Shown: positions 10,027-19,207 of the stretch, one piece after another | How positions within the stretch are numbered: position 1 is the first letter of the stretch | How the letters are laid out: every line of letters starts with the position of its first letter | Origin: Massilia timonae CCUG 45783 | Lineage (GTDB): Bacteria; Pseudomonadota; Gammaproteobacteria; Burkholderiales; Burkholderiaceae_D | Direction of reading: 5' to 3' | Length of the DNA: 64,000 nt | Assembly: GCF_000315425.1 (NCBI RefSeq) | Contig: NZ_JH992926.1 | Span: forward strand, 1 to 64,000 | Notes under the pieces: generated by a model | Database searches by the model: none | Seen by the model: only the letters and a program-made list of their open reading frames with translations | Told to the model about the DNA's origin: nothing | Program-made: the position numbers and the translations under genes

Positions 10027-11322
10027 ATGACAAGCGTTATCGACGCCGGCCTGGTCGCGGACCAGAACGCCAAACTGGACGCGCAACTGCAGGCCGACTA
10101 CGAGGGATTGGGCGGCATGCTCGCGCGCCGCGGACTGGATATCGACAAGCTGACCGCGCTGGCGCAGAGCTTCGCCGTGGCGGTGCCCAGCTGGGGCGCC
10201 GGCACCGGCGGCACGCGCTTCGCGCGCTTCCCGGGCCGAGGCGAGCCGCGCAATGTGTTCGAGAAGCTGGAAGACTGCGCCGTCATCCACCAGCTGACCC
10301 GCGCCACGCCCAGCGTGTCGCCGCACTTCCCGTGGGACAAACCGACCGACGCCTCTGAGCTGCGCGAAACGGCGCAGGCGCTGGGCCTGGCCTTCGACGC
10401 GGTCAATTCGAACACCTTCCAGGACCAGCAGGGCCAGGCGCAGAGCTATAAGTTCGGCAGCCTCACGTCGACCAGCGCCGCCGTGCGCGCGCAGGCGGTG
10501 GCCCACAATATCGAATGCATCGAGATCGGCCGCGCGATCGGTTCGCAGGCGCTGACCGTGTGGGTCGGCGACGGCGCCAACTTCCCCGGCCAGCACAACC
10601 TGCGCGGCGCGCTGGAGCGCTACCTGGACAGCATGCGCGAGATCTATGCCTCGCTTCCCGCCGACTGGAACGTGTTCATCGAACACAAGCTGTTCGAGCC
10701 GGCGTTCTATGCCACCACCATCGCCGACTGGGGCACCAGCTTCGCCTGCGCCACCGAGCTGGGACCGAAGGCCAAGTGCCTGGTCGACCTGGGCCACCAT
10801 GCGCCGAACACGAATATCGAGATGATCGTGGCGCGCCTGGCGCAGTTCGGTAAACTTGGCGGCTTCCACTTCAACGACAGCAAGTATGGCGACGACGACC
10901 TGGATTCCGGCTCGATCAACCCGTTCCAGCTGTTCCTGGTGTTTAACGAGCTGGCCGATGCGGCGCGGCGCGAGGGCGAGGCCTTCAAGCCGGCCTATAT
11001 GCTCGACCAGTCGCACAATGTGACCGACCCGATCGAGAGCCTGATGAGCAGCGCGGCCGAGGTGCAGCGCGCCTTCGTGCAGTCGGCCCTGGTCGACCGC
11101 GCCGCGCTGGCGGCTCTGCAGGAGCAGAACGACGTGCTGGAGGCCGCGCAGACCCTGAAGCGCGCCTTCCGCACCGACGTCAGCCCGATCCTGGCGATGG
11201 CGCGGGTGCGTGCCGGCGGCGCCGCCGATCCGGTGGCCTGCTACCGCGCCAGCGGTTACCGCGACCGCGTGGCGGGCCTGCGTCCGGTCAAGGCCGGGGC
11301 CAGCAGCAGCGGGATCGTCTGA
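10027..11322 (+). CDS. rhaI: L-rhamnose isomerase (Rhizobium/Pseudomonas type)
   Basis: A 431-residue TIM-barrel sugar isomerase converting L-rhamnose to L-rhamnulose in the cytoplasm. Metal-binding strands are recognisable: FIEHKLFEPAFY, VDLGHHAPNTNIE and GGFHFNDSKYGDDDLD give the conserved Glu, Asp, His ligands of the xylose-isomerase-like fold. It differs in size from E. coli RhaA and matches the rhaI lineage that accompanies bifunctional rhaD. The start ATG has AAGGAG eight bases upstream. Between rhaD and rhaI a small hairpin, GGCGGC (9993-9998) / GCCGCC (10003-10008), precedes the ribosome-binding site and might stabilise the processed message. Confidence 0.9.
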   Translation: MTSVIDAGLVADQNAKLDAQLQADYEGLGGMLARRGLDIDKLTALAQSFAVAVPSWGAGTGGTRFARFPGRGEPRNVFEKLEDCAVIHQLTRATPSVSPHFPWDKPTDASELRETAQALGLAFDAVNSNTFQDQQGQAQSYKFGSLTSTSAAVRAQAVAHNIECIEIGRAIGSQALTVWVGDGANFPGQHNLRGALERYLDSMREIYASLPADWNVFIEHKLFEPAFYATTIADWGTSFACATELGPKAKCLVDLGHHAPNTNIEMIVARLAQFGKLGGFHFNDSKYGDDDLDSGSINPFQLFLVFNELADAARREGEAFKPAYMLDQSHNVTDPIESLMSSAAEVQRAFVQSALVDRAALAALQEQNDVLEAAQTLKRAFRTDVSPILAMARVRAGGAADPVACYRASGYRDRVAGLRPVKAGASSSGIV

Positions 11323-11324
11323 CC

Positions 11325-11648
11325 ATGACCGTTCACGCCACGCGCGCCTTCCGCATGAAGCTCAAGGCCGGCAACGAGGCGGAATACCGGCGCCGGCACG
11401 ACGCCATCTGGCCCGAGCTGGCCGCGCTGCTGTCTGGCGCCGGCATCCACGATTATGCGATCTTCCTCGACGAGGCGACGCTCGACCTGTTCGCGGTGAT
11501 GAAGCTGCACCCGGGGCATGAGCTGGGGCCGCTGCCCGACCATCCGGTGATGCGCAAATGGTGGGATTACATGGCCGACCTGATGGAGGTCGAGCCGGGC
11601 AACCGGCCGAAGGAGTGGCCGCTGACCCAGGTATTCCACCTGGCTTGA
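11325..11648 (+). CDS. rhaU: L-rhamnose mutarotase
   Basis: A 107-residue ferredoxin-like dimeric protein of the RhaM/RhaU family that interconverts alpha and beta anomers of rhamnose. Recognisable segments are AFRMKLKAGNEAEYRRRHDAIWPEL near the N-terminus, including the conserved His in RRHDAIWPE, and the aromatic C-terminus with WWDYMADLM. Length agrees with the family (about 104 residues). It follows rhaI after two bases, so the two are certainly co-transcribed, and is itself followed by a strong terminator. Confidence 0.92.
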   Translation: MTVHATRAFRMKLKAGNEAEYRRRHDAIWPELAALLSGAGIHDYAIFLDEATLDLFAVMKLHPGHELGPLPDHPVMRKWWDYMADLMEVEPGNRPKEWPLTQVFHLA

Positions 11649-11663
11649 ACCCGATTGGTCCCG

Positions 11664-11689
11664 CGGCCTGGCATTGCCAGGCCGTTTTT
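11664..11689 (+). terminator. Rho-independent terminator of the rhaDIU operon
   Basis: CGGCCTGGCA (11664-11673) and TGCCAGGCCG (11675-11684) form a perfect ten-base inverted repeat, followed directly by TTTTT (11685-11689). It lies 16 bases after the rhaU stop and just before the stop of the convergent lyase-like gene. Confidence 0.85.
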
Positions 11690-11698
11690 CCGTTTGCG

Positions 11699-13048
11699 TC
11701 AGCGCGCCGGGAAGCTGCGCTCGAGCCAGGCCTTCGGCACCGGCACCACCACGATATTCATCGAGCGGCCGTCCTCGGACAGCATCGCTGACTGGATCTG
11801 GATGCGGGTGCCGTCGGCATTGAAGGTCGGGTGTGGATGGTCGGCCGCGGTGGTCTTGTGGCCGGTGGTGAGCAGCATCATCTCGCGGTTGCGGCGGTCG
11901 ATCAGGTAGACGCTGCGGCTGAAGTCATCGCCCACCGCGAAGCGGCCATCGCTCGAGCCGTGCACGTGCCACAGGCCGCTGCCCGATTCGGTCTGGCCGA
12001 CGATCTGCATCTGGCGCGTGCGCAGGTTGACGATCGCCAGGCCGGTCGGCTTTTCGCGGGTGCCGGTGGCGCCCCAGCCGTCGTCCTGGCCCGGATTGGC
12101 GCCGCCGACGTCGGTGGCCGGGCCGGCCACCGAGGCCGCCGCGCCGGGAATCGCGCGGTGGCCCATGATGGCCATCGCCACCTCGTCCTTCGTGATCACC
12201 GCCTCGTGCGTGACCCATTCGTACGGCGCTTCCGGATACAGCGGACGCAGGCCGCTGCCGTCGGCGCGCACGGTCCAGGTGCGCTGCGGCGACTTGCCGC
12301 CGGTCTCCCAGCAGAACACGATCTCGCCCGGATTCCACAGATTGGCCTGGATGTGGCCGACCTGGAACGGCACCGACACCACGTGTTTTATTTCGCCGGT
12401 GCGCACGTTGAGGCGCGCGATGCCTTGCGGGCCGGCGCCCATCTTGCGCGGGCCGAAGGCCGGCTCGATCTTCGTGCCCGGCGCCAGGTGCCTGGCCGCC
12501 TGGCCGGGGCCGACCTTGAAATAGACCCATTCCTCGTCGGCGTCGAGCGCCAGGTCGCCGCCGGCTTCCAGTTCGGCCGGCAGGTTCGAGACCACGCGCT
12601 GGTAGGTCGCCGCGGGCTGCATGCGCCTGGCGGCGCTGTCGGCCAGCACGCGCGCCAGGTCGGTTTCGACGATCTGCAGGCCAGCGTCGCCTTTGCGCAT
12701 GTAGTACAGCTTCATCGACTTCTGCGCCAGGTTCAGCATGCCGGTGTAGCCGCCTTCGGTCACCTGCACCAGGTCGCCCGTCTCTTCGTTCACCGCCAGC
12801 GCCTCGCTGCCGGCCAGCCGCGAGCGGAACACCAGCCACTTGCCGTCGGCGGTCCATTGCGGGTGGGTCGGGTAGATCTTCGAATCGCCATGCGGTTTGC
12901 TGGTCAGGAAAGTCAGTTCGGTGCCGGTGACCGGATCCTTGACGAGCTTGCGCTCGGAAGGAAAGCGTTTGCCGATCTGGGCCGAGGCGTCGGCGCACAG
13001 CAGCAGCGCGACGGCCAGGCCGATCGCGGAATGGATGAGGGGTCGCAT
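11699..13048 (-). CDS. Exported oligogalacturonate-lyase-like beta-propeller protein (PL22-related)
   Basis: A 449-residue protein with a clear signal peptide (MRPLIHSAIGLAVALLLCADASAQ). The mature part opens with GKRFPSERKLVKDPVTGTELTFLT and has repeated blades such as WTADGKWLVFRS, as in TolB-like and oligogalacturonate lyases. Late in the chain LWHVHGSSDGRF supplies an H-x-H motif like the metal ligands of PL22 lyases. These split the unsaturated galacturonide dimer by beta-elimination. Most characterised PL22 enzymes are cytoplasmic, so export is notable. The start at 13048 is chosen because GGAGA lies eight bases upstream and the signal peptide begins there. It could instead be a non-catalytic propeller. 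Confidence 0.7.
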   Translation of the reverse strand: MRPLIHSAIGLAVALLLCADASAQIGKRFPSERKLVKDPVTGTELTFLTSKPHGDSKIYPTHPQWTADGKWLVFRSRLAGSEALAVNEETGDLVQVTEGGYTGMLNLAQKSMKLYYMRKGDAGLQIVETDLARVLADSAARRMQPAATYQRVVSNLPAELEAGGDLALDADEEWVYFKVGPGQAARHLAPGTKIEPAFGPRKMGAGPQGIARLNVRTGEIKHVVSVPFQVGHIQANLWNPGEIVFCWETGGKSPQRTWTVRADGSGLRPLYPEAPYEWVTHEAVITKDEVAMAIMGHRAIPGAAASVAGPATDVGGANPGQDDGWGATGTREKPTGLAIVNLRTRQMQIVGQTESGSGLWHVHGSSDGRFAVGDDFSRSVYLIDRRNREMMLLTTGHKTTAADHPHPTFNADGTRIQIQSAMLSEDGRSMNIVVVPVPKAWLERSFPAR

Positions 13049-13204
13049 GAGGGTGTCTCCGTCTTGTGGATGTTGTCCGCTCATTGTTACAGTACGAGTT
13101 GCTCATTTCCAATCATATTGCTGATTCTTTCTGCGGTTTGACCGCCGCGGCTGATTACGCCGCATAGAATCTGCCTATAACAACGACCGACGGAGACCGT
13201 GGCA

Positions 13205-15478
13205 ATGACTGTTTCGCGCGCCCTGCAGCGGATACTGGTATGGCTGGCGCTGGCCTGCGTCATGGCATCAAGCCATGCGCAAGGCCCGGCCGCCGCCGTG
13301 AATACCGACCCCGCGCGCGCCCGGGTCGTGCTGCCGGAACCGGCCAACCCGGCCCTGCCTTCGATCATCCTGATCGGCGACTCCACCGTGCGCAACGGCC
13401 ACGACGACGGCCAGGGCAAGGGCGCGCAGGGGCAGTGGGGCTGGGGGAATCCGCTGGCGGCCCACGTCGATGCGGCGCGCGTCAACCTGGTGAACCGCGC
13501 CGTGGGCGGCCTGTCCAGCCGCACTTATATCAGCAGCGGCCATTGGGAGCGCACGCTGGCCCTGGTCAAGCCGGGCGACGTCGTCATCATGCAGTTCGGG
13601 CACAACGACGCCTCGCCGGTCAACGACGACAAGCGTGCGCGCGGCACGCTGCGCGGCGTGGGCATTGAATCCACCGAGATCGACAACCTCCTGACCGGCC
13701 AGCGCGAGACGGTGCACAGCTACGGCTGGTACCTGCGCAAGTACATCGCCGACATCCGCGCCAAGGGGGCGACGCCGGTAGTCGCCTCGCTGGTCCCGCG
13801 CAAGGCCTGGAACGACGATGGGGGCAAGGTGCGCCGTAACCGCGCCGATTACGCTGGCTGGGCGGCCGAGGTGGCGCGCAGCGAACAGGTGGGCTTCATC
13901 GACCTGAACGAGATCGTGGCGGGGCGCTACGACGCGATGGGACGTGACGCGGTCATGGCACTGTTCCCGGCCACCGTGCCGGACGAGCGCATCCACACCA
14001 ACTGGGCCGGCGCCGTGCTGAACGCCCAGGTGGTGGCGCTCGAGCTGGCGAAGCTGGGCGATCCGCGCATGAAGACCTTCCTCAAACCGGTGGAAGACGT
14101 GCGCTTGGTGGCCGATGCGCGCGCCGTGCGCGACGAGGCGGCGCGCGATCCGACCTTGCCGACCCTGTTCCTGGTCGGCGATTCAACCGTCAGGAGCGGT
14201 GGACAGAACGGGGCGATCGGCTGGGGCGAGCGCATCGCGCCGTATTTCGACGCCGGCAAGATCAATGTGGTCAATGCCGCGATCGGCGGCCGCAGCAGCC
14301 GCACCTTCTTCACCGAGGGCCGCTGGGAGCGGGTCAGGGCGCAGCTCAGGCGCGGCGACGTGGTGCTGATCCAGTTCGGTCATAACGACGGGGGCCGCAT
14401 CGGCGACCCGGCCTCGAAGAACCGCGCCTCGGTTCCGGGCATCGGCCCCGAGACGGTCGAGGATACCCGGCCCGACGGCAGCAAGGAACAGGTGCACAGC
14501 TTCGGCTGGTATATGGCGCGTTACGTCGCCGACGCCAGGGAGAAAGGCGCCACCGTCGTCATCGCCTCGCCCATCCCGCACCGCGACAAGTGGCAGGGCG
14601 AGCGAGACTTCGCCAACATCGCCGACTGGGGCAGGCAAGTGGCCGCGGCCGGCGGCGCACACTTCATGGACTTGACGATGCTGGTTTCGGACGCCTATCG
14701 CGATATTGGGGCGGCCACCGTCGACACCTTCTTCTCGGACGCCCGCACCCATACCAACGCGGCAGGCGCCGAATTCAACGCGCGCCAGGTCGTCGCCGGC
14801 CTGGCCGCGTTGCCGGGCGATCCGCTGGGGCCTTATTTTTCGCCGCAGGCCTGCGTGCGCTGGGGCGAGCGCGGCGCCTTGCTGCACCGGGACGATTTCG
14901 ATGGCCCATTGAGCGGCTATGTGAGCGAATATGTGCGCAAACCCGGCAACATCGTCGCCAACCGCGACGGCCGCCTGCTGATCGACGTCGATTCGGGCGC
15001 CACCGTGTGGCTCGACAAGCCCCTGTCGGGCAATCTCCTGATCGCCTACACGCGCCGGGTGGTGGTGGACGGCGGGCCGAACGACCGCCTGTCGGACCTC
15101 AACCAGTTCTGGATGGCGCGCGATCCGGCGCGGGCCTCGCTCTTCACCCGCTCCGGCAAGTTCGAGGACTATGACGACCTGGAACTGTATTACGCCGGCA
15201 TGGGCGGCAACGGCAACACCACCACGCGGATGCGGCGCTACAGCGACGGCAAGCGCGAGCTGGTCGCCGAGCGCCTGGGCCGCGACTTCCTGCTCGAGCC
15301 GAACCGCGACTATCGCGTCGAGATCGCGGTGCGCGATGGCTGCACGCGCATGCGCGTGGACGGCCGAGACCTGTTTACGTATTACGACCCGCGGCCGCTC
15401 ACGCGCGGGTATGTCGGTTTTCGCACCACGTGGTCGCGCCAGACGATCGACGGACTGACCATCCACCAAATCCAATAA
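13205..15478 (+). CDS. Exported tandem SGNH esterase (two CE12-like domains) with C-terminal DUF6250-like domain
   Basis: A 757-residue secreted protein with three parts. After a signal peptide ending near SSHAQ come two rhamnogalacturonan-acetylesterase-like SGNH domains. Counting from the GTG two codons upstream, each has GDST (60-63 and 327-330), GHND (134-137 and 394-397) and a D-x-x-H block (DERIHTN near 272 and DARTHTN near 514). The last 190 residues form a beta-rich domain (LNQFWMARDP, GYVGFRTTWSRQT) resembling DUF6250. The predicted role is deacetylation of rhamnogalacturonan outside the cytoplasm. The ATG at 13205 is preferred over GTG 13199 because GGAG sits nine bases before it. 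It leads an operon with the GH105 gene. Confidence 0.82.
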   Translation: MTVSRALQRILVWLALACVMASSHAQGPAAAVNTDPARARVVLPEPANPALPSIILIGDSTVRNGHDDGQGKGAQGQWGWGNPLAAHVDAARVNLVNRAVGGLSSRTYISSGHWERTLALVKPGDVVIMQFGHNDASPVNDDKRARGTLRGVGIESTEIDNLLTGQRETVHSYGWYLRKYIADIRAKGATPVVASLVPRKAWNDDGGKVRRNRADYAGWAAEVARSEQVGFIDLNEIVAGRYDAMGRDAVMALFPATVPDERIHTNWAGAVLNAQVVALELAKLGDPRMKTFLKPVEDVRLVADARAVRDEAARDPTLPTLFLVGDSTVRSGGQNGAIGWGERIAPYFDAGKINVVNAAIGGRSSRTFFTEGRWERVRAQLRRGDVVLIQFGHNDGGRIGDPASKNRASVPGIGPETVEDTRPDGSKEQVHSFGWYMARYVADAREKGATVVIASPIPHRDKWQGERDFANIADWGRQVAAAGGAHFMDLTMLVSDAYRDIGAATVDTFFSDARTHTNAAGAEFNARQVVAGLAALPGDPLGPYFSPQACVRWGERGALLHRDDFDGPLSGYVSEYVRKPGNIVANRDGRLLIDVDSGATVWLDKPLSGNLLIAYTRRVVVDGGPNDRLSDLNQFWMARDPARASLFTRSGKFEDYDDLELYYAGMGGNGNTTTRMRRYSDGKRELVAERLGRDFLLEPNRDYRVEIAVRDGCTRMRVDGRDLFTYYDPRPLTRGYVGFRTTWSRQTIDGLTIHQIQ

Positions 15479-15493
15479 AAGGAGACTTCACCG

Positions 15494-16918
15494 ATGCATT
15501 CCCCCAAGCCGCGCCACACCCTGATGGCCATTCTCGTGGCGGGCCTGTTCCCGTTCTCCCTGGGCGCGATCGCGCAGGACGCGCCGCCGCCGCAGGAAAA
15601 AGGACCGGCGCCGGCCGACGCCATGCTGCACGCGCTGGAGGTGACTTACCCGACGCCGTACCGCGCCATGGAAGCGGCCGAGGTCAAGGCCGTGCTCGAC
15701 CGCGTGTTCGCCTACCTCGACCGCACGACGCCCGCTGAACTGATCGACAAGACCACGGGCGCCGCCATCACCGACGTAACGAAGGCCGACCCGAACGCGG
15801 TGCTCAAGCCCGGCGACTTCCGCCTGACCAGCTACGAGTGGGGCGTGACCTATATCGGCATGCTGGCCGCGGCCCAGGCCACCGGCGACGCCCGCTACCA
15901 GGAGTACGTGACCAGGCGCCACACTCTTCTGTCTCAATTGACCCGCGCCTACCTGCCGGTAGTGAAGGCCGATGCGCAGAACGCGCATGCGCCGATCAAG
16001 AGCTTCCTGAACCCGCACGCGCTGGACGATGCCGGCGCGCTGTGCCACAGCTTCATGAAGGCCAGGGTGGCCGGCTCCAAGGTCGATTACGGCCAGATGA
16101 TCGGCGTGTGCGGCGACTTCGTCACCAACAAGGAATACCGCCTGAAGGACGGCACGCTGGCGCGCGGCGGCCCGGACGGCAAGGGCGGCCGCAAGATGCG
16201 CCCGCTGCCGGACACCCTGTGGCTGGACGATATGTTCATGGGCGTGCCGACCATGGCCTACCTGGGCAAGACCACGGGCGAGGCCAGGTACTACGACGAC
16301 GCGGTGCGCCAGGTGCAGCAGTTCTCCAAGCGCATGTTCAACCCCAGGCTCGGCATCTACATGCACGGCTACGTCGAGGGCAAGCGCGATCATCCCGAGC
16401 TGCGCTGGGCCCGCGCCAACGGCTGGGCGGTGATGTCGATGGTCGAGGTGCTCGAAGTGCTGCCGAAGACCCACAAGGGTTACAACGCCGTGCTCGAACA
16501 GCTGCGCGCCCACATCCGCGGGCTGGCCGGCTACCAGAGCCGCGACGGCTTCTGGCACCAGCTGATCGACCGCAACGACACCTACCAGGAGACCTCCGCC
16601 ACCGCGATCTATGCCTACGCGATCGCGCGCGCGGTCAACCGCGGCTATGTCGAACCGGAGATGTATGGCCCGATGGCCAACCTGGCCTGGAACGCCGTGG
16701 CCAGCAAGGTGACGCAGAATGGCCAGATCGAGGGAATCTGCGTGGGCACCGGCATGGCCTTTGATCCGGCGTTCTATGCTTATCGCCCGACCAGCGTCAA
16801 GGCGGCGCACGGATATGGTCCGACCCTGCTGGCCGGCGCCGAGATCATCGAGATGAACAAGAAGTTCAAGTTCGGCTTGAACGATAGCGGCCTGATGTTC
16901 CAGGGCGGCCGCGACTGA
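15494..16918 (+). CDS. Exported GH105 unsaturated rhamnogalacturonyl hydrolase
   Basis: A 474-residue enzyme with signal peptide MHSPKPRHTLMAILVAGLFP...AIAQ. It shows the alpha6/alpha6-barrel features of the YteR/YesR family: a long helical protein with LPDTLWLDDMFMGVP and, later, the conserved RNDTYQETSATAIYAYAIA segment. GH105 enzymes remove the 4,5-unsaturated galacturonic acid left at the non-reducing end of oligosaccharides after lyase cleavage, releasing rhamnose-ended products. The RBS AGGAGA precedes the ATG and the gap to the preceding esterase gene is 15 bases. It carries a signal peptide, whereas Bacillus YteR is cytoplasmic, suggesting periplasmic processing here. Confidence 0.88.
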   Translation: MHSPKPRHTLMAILVAGLFPFSLGAIAQDAPPPQEKGPAPADAMLHALEVTYPTPYRAMEAAEVKAVLDRVFAYLDRTTPAELIDKTTGAAITDVTKADPNAVLKPGDFRLTSYEWGVTYIGMLAAAQATGDARYQEYVTRRHTLLSQLTRAYLPVVKADAQNAHAPIKSFLNPHALDDAGALCHSFMKARVAGSKVDYGQMIGVCGDFVTNKEYRLKDGTLARGGPDGKGGRKMRPLPDTLWLDDMFMGVPTMAYLGKTTGEARYYDDAVRQVQQFSKRMFNPRLGIYMHGYVEGKRDHPELRWARANGWAVMSMVEVLEVLPKTHKGYNAVLEQLRAHIRGLAGYQSRDGFWHQLIDRNDTYQETSATAIYAYAIARAVNRGYVEPEMYGPMANLAWNAVASKVTQNGQIEGICVGTGMAFDPAFYAYRPTSVKAAHGYGPTLLAGAEIIEMNKKFKFGLNDSGLMFQGGRD

Positions 16919-16927
16919 GCCTCCCTC

Positions 16928-17902
16928 TCAGGGCGCCAGCGCCCTGAGCCGCTCCACCAGGCTGGCCGGGGCCGCGAACGCGGTCCCGTGGCGCATCTTG
17001 CGCGGAAAGCGCATGCGCGTGCTGACGTCTTCCCAGTGCAGCATGTCGCGCGAGCGCAGCGCGCCGTAGTGGCCGGCGGTGTAGGCGTCGAAGTACAGCA
17101 GCACCTCGTCCCCGACCTGCAGCGCGCTCGGTCCCTCGGCCCACAGGCCGGCCGGCGTGACCGGCGCGCTCAATGGTCCGAACGGGCCTTCCAGGCTGGC
17201 CGCCTGTGCGACCTGCAGGTATTTGCGGGGAGGATGGCGGGTCTCGTCCTTCACCACCAGCCACTCGCGCCCCAGCGCCCGGACGAAGGTGGCGTCGATC
17301 ACCGAGAAGCCCGGATCGTAGAATAGCCGCGTCGGCGTGAAGCTGGCGAAATCCTTCGTGGTGGTGGCGTAGATGCGGTGGTCGTACCTCTTGTCGCCGG
17401 CAGCGTCGCCGCCGGCCTCGGTATGCGGGAAGCGGCCCGGGATCGTCGACGACCACAGGATCAGGAAATGCGCGCGTCCGGCGTCGTGGAATATTTCTGG
17501 TGCCCAGGCGTTGAGCGCGCCCGGTTCGTGCGCCATCACCGGCAGGCTGCGCTGGCCCGACCATTGCACCAGGTCGGGCGAGGAGGCGTAGCCGATGCCG
17601 GTGTCGTTCCAGCCGCTGGTCCAGACCATGTGGAACAGGCCGTCCGGACCGCGTTCGATGCACGGGTCGCGCATCAGTTTGGTCGGGCCGACGGTGGGCG
17701 CCAGGAAGCTGGCGCCGCCGCGCAGCGCTTCCCACTGGTAGCCGTCGCGGCTGGCGGCAAAATGCAGGCCGTCGGCGCCGTTGCCCAGGAAGTAAGAGAA
17801 CAGGTAGGCCTGGTCGCCGTCGCTCCGGCTGGCCGGCAGCGGGCCGGCGCAGCCGCCGAGCAGGCCGCCAGCCAGCAGGGCCAGGGTGGTACGGCGCTTC
17901 AT
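16928..17902 (-). CDS. GH43-like glycosidase lipoprotein
   Basis: A 324-residue protein with lipoprotein signal MKRRTTLALLAGGLLGGCAG (lipobox LGGC). The fold is the five-bladed propeller of GH43/GH32-like proteins: MRDPCIERGPDGLFHMVWTS carries the first-blade Asp, NAWAPEIFHD the second-blade Glu/Asp pair, and WAEGPSAL a late Glu. These occupy the positions of the GH43 catalytic triad. It would trim arabinose- or galactose-type side chains of pectin, an inference from the locus. The start overlaps the stop of the upstream CE12 gene by four bases (ATGA). It converges on the GH105 gene with only nine bases between stops. Confidence 0.75.
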   Translation of the reverse strand: MKRRTTLALLAGGLLGGCAGPLPASRSDGDQAYLFSYFLGNGADGLHFAASRDGYQWEALRGGASFLAPTVGPTKLMRDPCIERGPDGLFHMVWTSGWNDTGIGYASSPDLVQWSGQRSLPVMAHEPGALNAWAPEIFHDAGRAHFLILWSSTIPGRFPHTEAGGDAAGDKRYDHRIYATTTKDFASFTPTRLFYDPGFSVIDATFVRALGREWLVVKDETRHPPRKYLQVAQAASLEGPFGPLSAPVTPAGLWAEGPSALQVGDEVLLYFDAYTAGHYGALRSRDMLHWEDVSTRMRFPRKMRHGTAFAAPASLVERLRALAP

Positions 17903-19200
17903 CGAGCAGCTCCGCTGGTCACTTCGCGCTGCCCGTCGTCGCCGAGCGGTCGTGGTTGCGTGCGTCCGGGGCTGGGCGGCGCCGTGAAGCCGGCCACCGG
18001 ATCGGGATGGGCCGGGTCGAAGCGAAAGTCGGGGACGAGGTGGGCGGCCAGCGCAAGCTTCGCCTCGCGCATGCCCAGCGCCACTGCCTTGGCCAGCAGG
18101 TAGCTGCCATATGGGTTGTGGTGGGTGTTGTCCAGCTTTCCCGGGGCGGGTGAGGCAAACGCCGCCTTCGAGCCCTCCACCCCGAGCGCGGCGTACAAGG
18201 TCTTGCTCATCGCGTTGAGGTCGATGAACGGCACCCGGAGTTCGCGCACCGCCTGGCGCGCGGCCTCGGCATAGTCGCTGAGCGTGGGCCTGACCTGGCC
18301 CGCCGCGTCGAAGGCGCGGCGCTCGACCGGCGAGACGATCACCGGCAGGCCGCCGCGCGCACGCGCCATGTCCACATGGGCCCTGATCTCGGCCTTGTAG
18401 GTCGTGAACGGGCCGCTGCGCCCGTCCTTGACCTGCTTCTGGTCGTTGTGCCCGAACTGCATCAGGAGCAGGTCGCCCGGCTGCATCATGCTCAGGATCT
18501 TGTCGATGCGGCGGCGCGCCAGCGAGTCGCGGTAGGTCTCGCCCGACTGCGCGTGGTTCGACACCGCGACCCGGGGTCCGAAGAAGCGCGGCAGCATCTG
18601 GCCCCAGCTGTTGTACGGTTCGCCCGGCTGGTCGCTCACGGTCGAGTCGCCCAGCAGGAAGATGGTCGGCACCCTGGCCGGCACGATCTCGATGCGCTGG
18701 ACGGCGTTTGGCTCGCCATTGAATTCCAGGGTCAGGCGCTCGTCCCAGTTCCAGGCTTCGGACTCGGTTTCGCGCGGGGCCTTGAGGGCGACCGCGCCGG
18801 CCGCGACGCCAGGCACGGGGGCGATGCGCGCGGTGCGCACATTGGCGACGAAGGTGCGCAGCACGCGCTGTCCGGCCGCCGCCGGCACGTTTTCGAGCAT
18901 CAGCCGGCGCAGCTCGGATTTTATCGTGGTCGCCGTCGGCTGCGTGGCATGGCCCAGGACGACGGTGACCGCGTAGTTGCCCTCCGGGAGGCGGACCGAG
19001 AAATAGTGGCCGCCATCCTCGAAGCCGTAGCCGCGCGCCGCGTCGTAGGGCGCACCAGGCGCGACGCGGGTGTGGCCGGCGGGCGCCTCGGCGTCGCCGA
19101 ACACGAACCGGGTCGGCGCGGCGGCGTGCACGTCGGCGGCCAGCAGCGCGCCGGCCGCCAGGCAGAATGCATGGAAAGTGTGGGTCATGGCGAATCGCAT
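17899..19200 (-). CDS. Rhamnogalacturonan acetylesterase (CE12, SGNH hydrolase)
   Basis: A 433-residue exported esterase. After a signal peptide (AFCLAAGALLAADVHA) there is an N-terminal beta-sandwich (about 30-165) with GYGFEDGGHYFSVRLPEGNY, then the SGNH domain with GDSTVSDQP (catalytic Ser), MQFGHND (Asn) and DNTHHNPYG (Asp/His). The layout matches CE12 acetylesterases that deacetylate the GalA residues of rhamnogalacturonan. The start is uncertain. ATG 19200 gives a good signal peptide; ATG 19188 or GTG 19221, which would overlap the upstream lyase stop, are alternatives, and none has a clear RBS. Confidence 0.85.
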   Translation of the reverse strand: MRFAMTHTFHAFCLAAGALLAADVHAAAPTRFVFGDAEAPAGHTRVAPGAPYDAARGYGFEDGGHYFSVRLPEGNYAVTVVLGHATQPTATTIKSELRRLMLENVPAAAGQRVLRTFVANVRTARIAPVPGVAAGAVALKAPRETESEAWNWDERLTLEFNGEPNAVQRIEIVPARVPTIFLLGDSTVSDQPGEPYNSWGQMLPRFFGPRVAVSNHAQSGETYRDSLARRRIDKILSMMQPGDLLLMQFGHNDQKQVKDGRSGPFTTYKAEIRAHVDMARARGGLPVIVSPVERRAFDAAGQVRPTLSDYAEAARQAVRELRVPFIDLNAMSKTLYAALGVEGSKAAFASPAPGKLDNTHHNPYGSYLLAKAVALGMREAKLALAAHLVPDFRFDPAHPDPVAGFTAPPSPGRTQPRPLGDDGQREVTSGAAR

Positions 19201-19207
19201 CGAAGGG

